Source: Heterostelium multicystogenum
Lineage: Eukaryota > Evosea > Eumycetozoa > Acytosteliales > Acytosteliaceae
NCBI GenBank assembly: GCA_003667245.1
Contig: RCNN01000240.1
Coordinates: forward strand, 1-58,233
DNA: 58,233 nt
Reading direction: 5' to 3'
Positions 11,690-25,767 of this stretch are shown here, one piece after another; position 1 is the stretch's first letter, and each line of letters starts with the position of its first letter. The translations under genes were made by a program, and so were the position numbers. A model generated the notes under the pieces. It was not told the DNA's origin. It was given only the letters and a program-made list of their open reading frames with translations, and did no database searches.

Positions 11690-11916
11690 CCTAATAAAGA
11701 ATTTCTATTTCAGAGTATAGATCAAGACAAACTAAACAATCGAAAACTTCAATCTGTAATCAAATAAAACAAATTGCTTGAATAAATTTGGTCAACACAC
11801 CCCAAAAATAGTAACTTCTGATTGACTTGAGTGTTTTTACTTTTTTAATTTAAAAAAAGGATATGAAAATTTAATTTCCTACATTATTTAACTATAGTGA
11901 ATGCTTGTTTTAAAAG
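11690..11916. promoter_or_regulatory. Short divergent promoter region, FGH / ASADH
   Basis: 227 bases between two divergent start codons, with T- and A-runs typical of dictyostelid promoters (11839-11862). No specific factor site recognised. It must carry the 5' control sequences of both genes. Confidence 0.45.
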
Positions 11917-13097
11917 ATGAATAGTAAAGTTATAAATGTCGGTGTTTTGGGTGCCACTGGTGCCGTGGTCAAAGATTCATTCAGCTTCTAGAGAATCATC
12001 AATGGTTTTAAAGTGGTTGCTGTTGGTGCGTCTGCCAATTCCGTTGGTAAACTCTATAAGGATGCCGTTCATTGGTTGCTGCCTACCGACATTCCTGCTG
12101 ACATTGGAGAGCTAAAGGTTGTTGGTTGTGACGATCCATGGCTGGATGCATTCAAAAGCTGTCAAATCGTATTTTCAGCCCTAGATTCCAATGTAGCTAC
12201 AGAAATTGAATCTAAATTTAGAGCTGCAGGAAAAGCAGTATTCAGCAATTCAAAGAATCACAGATATGACTGTGATGTACCCATCATGGTATGTTCAGTG
12301 AATCCCGAACACTCAGAGGTAATCCTAAAACAACAAGACTATCAAGTAAATCGCGGATTCATTATTACCAATCCCAATTGTTCAACCACTGGAATTGTAG
12401 TTGCACTCAAACCTATTGCCAATCAATTTGGAATTCACGAGGTGGTAGCCTTTACAATGCAATCAATATCAGGTGCAGGATATCCAGGTGTTCCATCTCT
12501 AGACATAGGTAAGTAAAGAGATATTTATTTTTTGGCAATCACCTAGCTCATAGAATATTTGCACCTGTTGTCAATATAGTTGGAAATGTTGTGCCCTATA
12601 TTGGAGAAGAAGAGGAAAAGATAGAAATTGAGACTAAAAAGATTCTTGGTGATTTGGATTACTCCAACGGAGAAAAGGAACCTATTTTAAAAACTATCCT
12701 GTTATGGTGAGTGCACATACAAATAGAGTGCCGGTTGCTGAAGGACACACCATATGTTTGTCGATCAAGTTAAAGAAATCAGCTACAATTCAAGAAATCA
12801 AAGATTGTCTAGAAAACTATTATCCACAGCCATTGCAAAATCTTCAGTTACCCACATTCAATGGTAATCCTATTATTGTTCTTGAGCAGAAACAATCGTC
12901 CTCAACCAAAGCTGGACGTAAACAAAGGAAATGGTTTGAAGGTGTCAGTTGGAAGAATTAGAGCCGGATCAACAACCCCTGGAGAATCATCTTTCGATTT
13001 GAGAATGACACTACTCGTTCATAATACTGTTTTGGGTGCGGCTGGATCTTCCATCCAAAATGCTGAATATTGTATTGCCAAGGGATATATCCAGTAA
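11917..13097 (+). CDS. Aspartate-semialdehyde dehydrogenase
   Basis: Reduces aspartyl phosphate to aspartate semialdehyde, the branch point to threonine, methionine and lysine. N-terminal nucleotide-binding loop VGVLGATGAV (from ATG 11917), then WFKVVAVGASANSVGKLY, active-site cysteine in NPNCSTTGIV, GAGYPGVPSLD, GNVVPYIGEEEEKI, the substrate-binding stretch SAHTNRVPVAEGHT (Arg and His) and C-terminal VSVGRIRAGSTTPG with SFDLRMTLLVHNTVLGAA. NPNCSTTG and VPYIGEEEEK place it in the fungal/archaeal-type branch. A 71-base intron (12509-12579) is removed within the codon for Val after SLDI. Frame changes: a missing G near 11966, an A-run near 12690 and an A-run near 12893. Length after correction is about 360 residues, normal for this branch. 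Stop TAA at 13095-13097, 58 bases from the convergent PIGN stop. Confidence 0.93.
12509..12579 (+). other. Intron in the ASADH gene
   Basis: GTAAGTAAAG...TCAATATAG, 71 bases. Splicing joins ...PSLDI to VGNVVPYIGE, a continuous family motif, which fixes both borders. Confidence 0.85.
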
Positions 13098-13155
13098 TAA
13101 GCCAGCAACTCGCTCAATTTGGTGATAAATAAACTATAATTTATTAGGTCAGTTA

Positions 13156-16100
13156 TCAGTTATTTTTAATTTTAGTCGAAGTTTGGCTGATGGCTGGCAC
13201 CAATGCAGAGGATACTGCAAAGAGAAGGAGCTGTAGGATGATGAAAGCGTTGGATATGGCATAGTGAGAAATGCTGATACCAATTTCAAGCCAACTACCA
13301 GTGTCTTTTACCAAAAAGAAAAAGTTTATATTCATGATATCTGTGAGTGCAATGACTACGAGGAAACTTGCAGGTCTTGGAATATTTAGGCAGTTGTTCA
13401 ACAATGAGAAAGACAATGCAACAATCAACAATGGAATGAAGATCTTGATAAGCAACAGGAATCCCATAAGGAATGGATCAAAAATAGTTGTGAATCTATA
13501 GGTGGATGCAAGATCGAAACTACTGATACTAGCAATATTTCCAACTCCAAAGAATCCAAAGTAGCAAAAGAATATCTGTTCCAATTGATCATGGTTACAT
13601 TAGTAATGGAGTTATGAGTATTTGAGTGATTAGTTATACCTACATATAAAATTGCTCTTTTAATATCATTTTGAGTGATAGTATCTGTTATTTTTTCCTT
13701 TTCCAAGCTTAGTTCGGTGTACATCCAAATCGATAATGTTACAATGAATAGTCCATAGAAAAGTGTTTCATATGCAACACTAAATAGTAAGAATGGAATG
13801 GCCAATGTCAAACTTAAATATACCCATTGATGGTAGTAATGTTTTCCTTTTAGGATACCTAGTAGAATGATGCTTGAGACTGATAGACCCCAGGCTGCAA
13901 ATTGGTTGAAATAAGGTAATCCAATCTTTTTCTCCAATGATTTTATCAGTGGTGTATACAATCCAGGATGCAAATGCAACAGCTGCCAACAAAACGTATA
14001 CAATCTTACCGTGAGTTGGACTGACCTTTACATTTGGTGGATTAAAGTATAAACTTGAGAAACCAACTGCTGAAATCAATATTCCACCAATACATCTATA
14101 GAGATATTTGTTAGTAATAGATGACTTGTTTGTTGCTATTGTTTTGATACATTACACTAATACAGTATCACCTCCATAGTCAACTGGAAGTAGTGGGAAA
14201 ACTGACATTGCAATACATGCAATGATCCAATAGGTACGTAGCTGAGTGGTGATTTTAAATGTGAATGTTGCGAGACCCAATAGGATGAAAAGGGCACTCA
14301 GAATCTTTCTTTCAAAGTAAGAGATAACCAATAGCTCCATAACCAAAACCGCTGCAGCTGTCAAGATGATAAAGTTTTTTAACGATGCCTTTGTTACTGT
14401 CATGTGGAGTGACAATTGATTTTCCAAGATACGATTTCATAAACAGATAGAGTGGGAGAATATTGGATGGAATTGTTTTTCCCCAGAAAAAGATCACAAA
14501 TGTACTGTAGATATAATAGAGTATTGGTGATTCATTTGCCAATAGATATCCAAAAATTCCAAATGATAGTGATAGAATGATATAGTTTGATAGTTTATCC
14601 TTGGAGATTTAAATGTAATTAGTATGATTCTTATGGATGTGATAATAATATTTGTAACCTACAATAGTTGGAATCATTTGTTTAATTGTGTCTCTATCTA
14701 ATCTTGATCCAATGATTGTATAGTTATTCATGACATAGAGTGAAAGAGTCAAAAATCCAACCAAAATAACCAAGAGTAATCATTGTCATGAGGAATGGTC
14801 TGTCATAGGTTTGGAAGTAGTTTAATCCCTGGAGACAGAGTTCAATGAATGAGATACAGAGTACCTGTGCTTCCTCATAGTTTTCACGATCTAGATTAGA
14901 TTTGATTGTGGCTAACATTTGCTCTGCATTATTCAATTTTGTGAATGGAGAGAAAAATCAAACTATTTTCTTTTTTGGTTTCCGATTTAACCTTGAACAT
15001 TTCCCAAATCTGTAGAGTGTTGGCATATAGTGCGTGTGAGGTGTATTTCTGGTCGGTTCCTAGATAATCTGTAGGCAAGACACCTACTGAGTTCAATGGA
15101 GATGGAACTCCAATTAAAGAAGTCATGAGAGGTGCAATGTCTGCTTGACTGACGTCGGAACGCATCAAATGGCTAAGTTTCCAGTTGGTTGGTGTACTTG
15201 AGTCGACAGGCAAAAGCTCACGACCTTTTCCACGAAGCTTAGTGATTTTCTCCATTTGAAACTCGTAGCTGAGTGGTTCCACGAATTCCTGCACCCCATG
15301 CGACCAAAGGGGTCTCTGTGTTTGGCACGCTCACCGTCTCCATGATTACCACGATTGGACATACCATGGTCACTTGTAAACACAAAAAGAAGTCTTTCCA
15401 TCATTTCCATAAAAATCTTCGATCATCTTTGTAATCTTGGCAATTCCTTTATCGACTAAACGGATATTGTCGTAATACTCTCTGGAAGTGGGACGATATG
15501 CATGTCCATTAGTGTCGAGTCCAAGCAAATGGAGGAAAATTACAATCTTATCTGTACGCAGCTTCTTGTCGAGCTGTGGATCAGTTGCTGCATTTCTAAA
15601 CAACTCCTCGATTTTGTCGAATACCCAAGTGTCAAGCTTTGATGCATCACTTCCAAAGTCTTCTGCTTCGGGTGGGTAGCTTTCGGTGTACATCTGGGGA
15701 AACTTTCTCTGAAAACATTGGCATGATATCGGGACTTCCATATCCCCAAGAGTAAGCAGATTGGTTGAAGAGATGGTCGAAATCGACTGGATTTGACTTC
15801 CAACCCTTGGTCACTGCAGAAAACGTCCTCATAGAAACCGGCAATCATGGCGACGTGGCCAGGTCTAGTTTCAGTTGGCACACGTGTATGACTAACACCC
15901 CAGCTTCCAGTCTTCTCAATGATATCTCTCATGAATGGAGCTCTACTTCCATCACGACTTCCTGGGATTGCCGACGATGCTTCTTCAATTTCAAAAAATT
16001 TATCTGCTCTTAATCCATCAGCTGTGCAACAATACCGCGAATATTAATATGATTTGAAAATGCACATTGATTCTAGCAATAATACATTACCAACATATAA

Positions 16101-16378
16101 CACCAAACGCTTGGCAGGTGGCTCAACAATATTACTATCGGGCTGTGCGGAGTCATTCCGTGCACCAGTGGCGAACGAAAGTAGATATCGAATATACTCA
16201 AAGTGAAAACTGCATGAAATATGATACCAAACAATACAATAAACATAATCTTTGAATTGAACTTCTTCTTCAGCTCCACATGATTGGCAGAATCGACAGT
16301 AGCAGTAGCCGACGATGAATGATTACCACCACCAGCAGCAGCTATCGAAACGATATTCGATGAAAATATATGATACAT
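13156..16378 (-). CDS. pign: GPI ethanolamine phosphate transferase 1 (PIG-N/Mcd4)
   Basis: ER membrane enzyme that adds ethanolamine phosphate to the first mannose of GPI anchors. From ATG 16378: a short Ser/Ala-rich head, a signal anchor ([20 protein letters not shown]) and [15 protein letters not shown]. The lumenal alkaline-phosphatase-like domain has [19 protein letters not shown] (spanning an intron near 16033-16095), the catalytic Thr in [31 protein letters not shown] and metal-binding [16 protein letters not shown]. Many transmembrane helices follow, ending with [17 protein letters not shown] and [18 protein letters not shown], the family C-terminal signature, and stop at 13156. Introns with GTATAG/GTTACA-type borders occur near 13590-13640, 14100-14150 and 14600-14660. 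Frame changes are frequent (about 15300, 15400, 15720, 15830). Length is in the normal range for the family. Confidence 0.93.
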
Positions 16379-19190
<2,812 letters not shown>

Positions 19191-20686
19191 TAAATTATAG
19201 CAATCAACTCTATCAATCTTATTTAAATCAATCAAGTGGAATGCTCCTGGATCTTTGGCGCCTCCTGCCGAACGAATGAGACCAAAGTTGACTGAGTGTT
19301 GTGCTGGTTTGAAGTTCAAAACTATTTTCGTTTTTCAAGAAGTGTTGTTTTTTATTTTATTTTATTTTTGTTTTGTTGGGTTTGGTTTGTATGTTTTTTA
19401 TGTGTAACAAGCAGAAATTTGATTTAAAATTTTATAAAACATATTTAGTTTAGTTCAAAAGAATAGTATAGCTTAGTTAATATTGTCATTTTTTGATAAA
19501 AATCATCATCTCTATACAAATGTAATTATCATCATTACAACTAAAGAATAACTATTACAATAATTCCCTATACGATACTACTACTATACTACTATACTAT
19601 TATTACCACCTACAACTCTCTTTGCATCCTTGTTGCTGCGCCATTAGTAGTTGGTTTGTGTATGATTTGGTTTGGTTGGTTGGTTGGTTTGATTTGGTTT
19701 GATTTGGTTTGGGTACTTGACTCAACACTAGCTTGCAATGTACTTTACAATGTTGATAAGTTCACAGAGACAATAATTGATTAATCAACTTAAAACAATA
19801 CATGTTCGAACATGCAATGTTTCTTCTTGCAAAATTGTTTACTACTGTTATGTATTTTCAATTTCCCCATATCATTCTTTATAGCTACATATCTAAATTA
19901 TAAGTATAGATATATAAGTAAAAAAGAAATAAAGAAAGAAGATAGATATTCTTCTGGATTTACGATCAGTTGACGAATATACTACTATATAACACATAAC
20001 CACCCCTTTAACATCAACAAAATCAATCAATCAACCATCAAGACTTAAGTAGTTTACATACAATAATTAGATTGGAATCATCAAAGTTAGTATTCAAGTA
20101 TCTTAAGATGTATACATGGATATGTTCATGTCCTTTGTCATCATTCGGTAGATAGATAGATCTAACCTAACACATAAATGTTATTCAATGCAATGTTTGA
20201 TTAAATATGTAATTCCGTCGCGTCAATCCAAGTCATTGAATATTTTTTTGGAAAATTATTTTTTGATTTTGAATTGCAACAACTATTCAGTTCACCTCTT
20301 CCATGCTTGAGCACAAAATGCACACAGTCAATGGCTAGCAAGGTAGTCAGTCGGTTTGGTCAACATAAATTTCAAAAATTTGTTTTTATTTTTTATTTTT
20401 TGGTTTCAATGTATCATATTTGTTTTTCAAATCAAATTTCTAAAATACAAACAAACCAACAACAACACAACAAAAAAACACAAAATCAAAAAGTTAAAGT
20501 TTAAAGTTATTATATTTTTTTGATATACTAATAATATATTCAATTCCCAATTGTATACATATTATATAAAGTATAGTTAGTTATTTAGTAGTTAGATAGT
20601 CAAAAAGTAAAGTTAAAAAGAAAAAGTAAAAAAAAAACATTAAACAAGCAACCAATCAAGCAGTAAGAAAGAAACAAACAACAACA
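19191..20686. other. Long intergenic region upstream of the GYF-protein gene
   Basis: About 1.5 kb without a convincing gene. It includes a TTGG/TTTGG-rich purine/pyrimidine-skewed repeat patch (19660-19710) and TA-rich runs. A 76-codon plus frame (20274-20504) ends in a Gln/Asn tail and is probably chance in the 5' leader. The sequence just before ATG 20687 is A-rich (AAACAAACAACAACA), typical of a dictyostelid leader. Confidence 0.5.
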
Positions 20687-23600
20687 ATGGCAACTAAAAA
20701 GTTAACGGTAAATCCACAACAACCACAACCAACAATGAAGAAAGATGAAATACCATCCAGTTTTTTTCAATAGTAATATTCATCCAACAAGAGGTGCAAA
20801 CTCTGTCTCTCCTACCTCCGGAGGCACTCCACCACAACCACAGCAACAAACACCTTCAAAATGGGGATCACTTTCATTGAGCCAGTTATCTCAGCAGACT
20901 GCAAATATGCCAACACTTTATCAACAGCAACAGCCACAGCAGCAAATGACACCATCAAAAACAACAGCAACAATATTTACAACAGCAATTTGGAAATAAT
21001 GGGGTTGTTCAACAGCAGCAACAACAGTTTATGCGAAGATCTACCGACTATTCAGGAACTACATCACCACTCCACCAGAATGGTAGTATCGGCAGCAGTT
21101 CAAAGATTCAAACATTCTATGCAAACAGTAATACCAACAAGTATACTACAACAACAACCACTTCTGTTATTTCATCAACAACTACCTCTTCCTCACCCAA
21201 CAAGGCGCGTTATACCAAAGAGGAACTATTGAATTTGTTTAATCCAGTCGCAAAAAATACCGGACCAGTCTTTCATCACATTCACACATTATCAGTGAGG
21301 AGTTGCAGGCACCAGTGAACATGACCTTCGTTTACGACCCTTCAAGCAATCTCAACAAATCAAGAGATAGAACCAGATTGATGAGTTCACCTGGTGGAAT
21401 GAATCAAAGAGGTCTCAGAAAGGATAGTAAGTATAGCATCATAAATCAATTAGAATCGGATCAGCTACTAATTGTACACTTTTATGCAATTATAGTGGAT
21501 GGAAGAATGAGATCAAGGGATGATATGAATGGATTGACTCCAAATAAGAGCAAGTGGAATAGCAGCAGTGGTGGATCGAATGCAGTCTCGTGGCGTAAGG
21601 ACGATGAAAAGAAGGTGTCAATGTGGTTCTATCTTGACCCTCAAAATGTCACCCAAGGACCATTCCCAAATCAAAGTATGGATGAATGGCACAAAGCTGG
21701 ATATTTCACACCTACTCTCAAGGTCAAGAGAGGTGAGGATGGAGTGTTTATTGAGCTTAGAAAACTGTTGGCTCAGTTTGGTTCTGATTCACCATTCAGC
21801 TCCAGCACTATTTCCGATTTGAGAGAGAGTTGGAAGAAGATGCTATCCCACATGACGAGTTGGAGGATGAGCTAGAGGACGAGATTGTCGAACAAAACGA
21901 TGAGGACGAGCTTGAGGATGAGAAGATTTTGTTGAATGCCGCTGATGAGAAAAAGCCTACCGAACAAATTCCATCCCACAAGTTCCACAAGCTCAACCAC
22001 AACCAACTCCTCAACAACAACAACAATTCTTCAACCAATTCCCACAACAGCCACAACAACAATTCTATCATGGTCAACAAGTTGATAGTGATGTGAGACA
22101 ACAGCAACAAACAAATATTCCATTCCCAAATCAAGGTGGACAATTTTCTGGATTCAATGATTTACAACATAACCAACAACAACAACAGCAACAACCACAA
22201 GTTCCAATTGAAGCACTACTCTACGGTAAGACTATGGGTGGTGGTATGAATCCAGATTCAGTTGAGGCCTATCAAAAATTCATGATCAGCATTCAACAAC
22301 AGCAAAAGATAGAACACAGCGTGAGACAGTTGGTTGAGCAACAACAACAGATCCTCCAACTCAAACAATTTTTTGAGCACAATCCTGGTAAACAAACAGT
22401 TCCAAATCAAATCCAACAACTCCAGCAGTTCTATCACTTGAACCAACAACAACAGCAACAATTGATGCAACAATACTACCAATTAAGATACATGCAATCA
22501 CTCCAATTTGGAATGCAATTCCCACAGCCACAAATCCCACAACTTCAGCAACAACAACAACACCAACAACATCAACAACACCAGCAACAACAAGCCGAGT
22601 ATCAGCCATTGGTACAACAAGAAGATGAGATCATCAAGTCTCCACAACCATCATTAGAATCAACTGTTCATCCAATTCAAGAGCAGCAGGTATCTGACTC
22701 TGCCATTGCAGAGGAAGAACAACAAAATCATCACATTAATAACCAACTTGAATCTGCATGGGCAAAGAATAATAACCAACAAGAACAAGAACCAAAACTT
22801 GGTGTTTTACAAGATATCCAAGTTAAAATTGATCCAATTCCAGCCGGTGAAGAAAATACAGAAATCGAAGAAGTTACCGTACAATTAGATCAGATTTCTG
22901 TTAGCAACCCATGGTCAATTCAAGAGCAACCAAAGACTGAGATGAGATCCATCCTTGAGATTCAACAGGAAGAGAGAAAGGAGCAAAAGAAGCGTGAGAA
23001 GGAGCTCGAAGAACTCAAGGCCAAGGAAGAGAAAAATCAACAATCCAACATTTTGAAATGGGCTGCTACTACCGCCCAACCAACATGGGGTTCAGTCGAC
23101 TTCAAACCAAACATTCACTCAAGAGCCACAATTGAAGGAAATTGAAACCACTGTAGTTAGCGAAGAACCAGTCGCTCCAAAGAAGAAACCATTGTCTTTC
23201 ACCGAAGTTATGAAGGAGCAAGCTCGTGAAGAAAAGAAATCAAAGCTCGAGCAACAAAGCTCAACAACAACAACAGCAACAACAAGCCCAACAACACATG
23301 AGACCACAAATCAACCCATTGTCTCCATGGGGAGTCCCTGAGGATAAAAGACAGTTCCAAACTTCTCGGCTGTCGTCCAACAAGAAGTCAGCAAACAACA
23401 ACAGCAACAAGCCAAATCAACTTCACTCCAAGTTAGATCTACACCACAATCTTCTGCTGCTAGTCAACCAGCTGATGAGTCATTCTGGGAGACAAAATCC
23501 AACACCTCTTCAAGAAACGGTAATGATTACATCTTGAATATTCTCCCATCCAAGCAAACCAAAACACTACCAAGAGTTCATCAATTGTCATCAAGCAAAA

Positions 23601-23927
23601 ACCAGTCCAAGCACCACAACCAAAGCCAGATTTCAATCAAATGGTGCCACCAACAACTCAAAACCACTCACCAACATGGACGTTGCAACTGTCACTGAAT
23701 TACTCTGCAGTTTGAAGTCTGAGAACGAAATTAGAGAGTGTGCCAAGGAATGTTTGGGATATTCCAGTGAAGTTACCAACTTCATCAACGACTATCTCAT
23801 GGCAAGAAGCGACGAACCAGGATTACAATTCGAAGCATCTTCACCATATATTACCATCCCATTGAAGGGTAAACCAAAGATTCCACAGCCAAACAGCAAC
23901 AGCAAATCAAAGAAGAACAAGAAATAA
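20687..23927 (+). CDS. GYF-domain protein of the GIGYF type (translational repression)
   Basis: Begins MATKKLTVNPQQPQPTMKKD, then Thr/Ser/Gln-rich low complexity. The GYF domain is read at about 21620-21770: VSMWFYLDPQNVTQGPFPNQ, then SMDEWHKAGYFTPTLKVKRG, matching the W-x-Y...GPF...M..W...GYF signature that binds proline-rich peptides. An acidic stretch and a long Gln-rich region follow (22090-22620), then a charged coiled coil (QEERKEQKKREKELEELKAK) and a C-terminal helical module with ELLCSLKSENEIRECAKECLG and a basic end. This order (GYF, polyQ, coiled coil, C-terminal helices) matches GIGYF1/2, which with 4EHP repress translation; the equivalence in this organism is inference. A 69-base intron is at 21427-21495. 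Frame changes at a T-run near 20765, and near 21000, 21300, 21840, 23140, 23235 and 23540. Stop TAA 23925-23927. Confidence 0.87.
21427..21495 (+). other. Intron in the GYF-protein gene
   Basis: GTAAGTATAGC...CAATTATAG, 69 bases. Removal joins LRKD to MDGRMRSRDDMNG without a stop. Confidence 0.7.
22150..22620 (+). repeat. CAA/CAG glutamine-codon repeat region
   Basis: Imperfect CAA/CAG runs, translated as Gln-rich sequence with interspersed His and Leu inside the GYF-protein gene. Typical dictyostelid coding low complexity; likely length-variable. Confidence 0.8.
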
Positions 23928-24252
23928 ACTATCAATTTCTCCATCTCAATCAAAAATGCATAAATAAAATATGAGTAATTTAGCAATTACAGCTACTTCT
24001 AAACGTTTTTCACCTGCATTAACTTCAGCTTCTTTACTATTATAGAGTATGTATGGAGTGTTTGATTTAACCCACCAAAATAATCGTGTAACAAAATTAT
24101 ATGTATTACTAAATTAATAAAAATTTGATTGTAAAAAGTTCACCCACACAAACACACTTGTGTCAATCAACAATCTATCTATTTAATGCAATATAATCTT
24201 GATTGTTCATCTCATCTTTTTATTATTCCATTGAAATCCAGATAATAAAACT
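23928..24252. other. Intergenic spacer, GYF gene to glycosyltransferase gene
   Basis: AT-rich 3' region and promoter between two plus-strand genes. AATAAA-like polyadenylation signals are present (23962, 24116). No other element recognised. Confidence 0.5.
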
Positions 24253-25672
24253 ATGAAGAAGAAAAGTTTTCTCATATATAGAATTGTATTTATATTTTTA
24301 ATAATATTTATATGTTTTTATTTTCTTAATATTAGGATCTATGATTAAATTAAAGAAAGATTTAAATCATTCATATGGTTCAAAAATCAAATCTATTCTT
24401 TCAAACAATGAGACAATTCTATGGAAAATTGAGAATTCAATGATAAAACAACTGACAACAACATTACACCGAGTGTCCATTCCAACCTTATCAATAATTA
24501 TTCCAGTATACAATCAGATTAAATATCTGGATTACTCACTTCAGAGCATAATACATCAAAATAAACATATAGGAGATTGTGAAATAATCATTGTAGATGA
24601 TGGCTCTACTGAGTGGACAACAAAACAATATCTATATAATATCTATAAAGAGTATTCTAAACAAATAAACATTACTATTTTATTTGAAGAAAATAGAGGT
24701 CTTTCTTATGCTAGAAATTTTGGTATCCATGTAGCCTCAGGAATGTGGATTCTTCCTTTAGATTCTGATGACGCACTTGACATTGAATTTCTCAATAAAT
24801 CCTTTCACATAATAAATAACCTTTCAACTAAGTAAGTATTTTACAATTTTAAAGATTCATGATATTCTAAACAAGTATCCAAGAGATAATACTATTATAA
24901 TTTCAGATCTAGAAGGATTTACTCAAAATGAAGGTTCAATTGAAAAGCTAAGTATTTGGCAAATTCCAGACTATAACAGAGATACTCTTAAAAGAATGAA
25001 TCTACTTCATTGTTCTGCCATTTTTAAGAAGGAAATGTGGGAATTAGTTAATGGATATGATGTAAATGCTTGGTTTGGTTGGGAGGATTGGGACTTCTGG
25101 TTAAGATTAGACAGATCTGTACCTGGTGGTTTAGAGATTAAAGTTATTAAGGAGGAGCTATTCAAGTACAGAATAAAACCAGGAATGCATTCATTTTGTA
25201 AAACGAATTACCAACTTTGTTTTGCAATGTTTCAGACAATGCACCCAGAGGAGTATAGCTTATCAGATTTGATACATTCTCATCGTAGAATTGGTGATGA
25301 AGGTGAAAAAATTGAACTATCAATTCTTAGAAAGATCAAACAATTCCCAGATTCTTATTTATTACATATGTGGTTAGGTTTGATATATGAATATAAACAG
25401 CCAAAAGATAAGATGGGTGCCAGAATTGAATATGAAAAATCACTTGTAAGTAATATTATTGATTATCTTTTGATTCAATATTAATAAAAGTTTAAAAACT
25501 CAGGTACTGTGTAAAGGTGGAGACTGGCAACCAAAAATTTTGAGAATGTTGGTAGACAGAGGAACAAGTTCGTTTGATGAGACCAGAAAAACAATTTCCT
25601 CATGTGTTTAGTCTTTACAATTCCAATCTAAAGGAAGAATTGACTAAAGTATATGGAGAAATATTTCAATGA
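24253..25672 (+). CDS. Family 2 glycosyltransferase, type II membrane protein
   Basis: ATG 24253 opens MKKKSFLIYRIVFIF followed by more Ile/Phe residues, a classic uncleaved signal anchor for the Golgi or ER. One frame change at about 24335 joins it to the lumenal domain. Catalytic GT-A features: LSIIIPVYNQIKYLDYSLQS, IIIVDDGSTEW, LFEENRGLSYARNFG and the metal-binding PLDSDDALD. The second half has RMNLLHCSAIFKKEMWEL and GWEDWDFWLRL (acceptor-side WEDWDFW motif), and a tail ending EELTKVYGEIFQ with TGA 25670-25672. The junction near 24832-24855 is unresolved: GTAAGT is followed only 21 bases later by AAAG, too short for a normal intron, so an intron with altered length or a frame change is likely. 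A second intron starts near 25447 (GTAAGT) and ends near 25503. Donor and acceptor sugars cannot be told. Confidence 0.88.
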
Positions 25673-25767
25673 AATTATAGTAATAATTATTATTGTTGTA
25701 ATCTATAGTTAAATTTGTTTATTCGAATAAACCAATTGTATAAATAAATATATATATAAGTGTAAGT

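Noticed and set aside
20274..20504. 76-codon plus frame in the GYF gene leader
   Set aside because: Ends in a Gln/Asn low-complexity tail in an A-rich leader; no conserved pattern.
22258..22609. Leu/Val-rich minus frames
   Set aside because: Complement of the CAA-rich glutamine region of the GYF gene.
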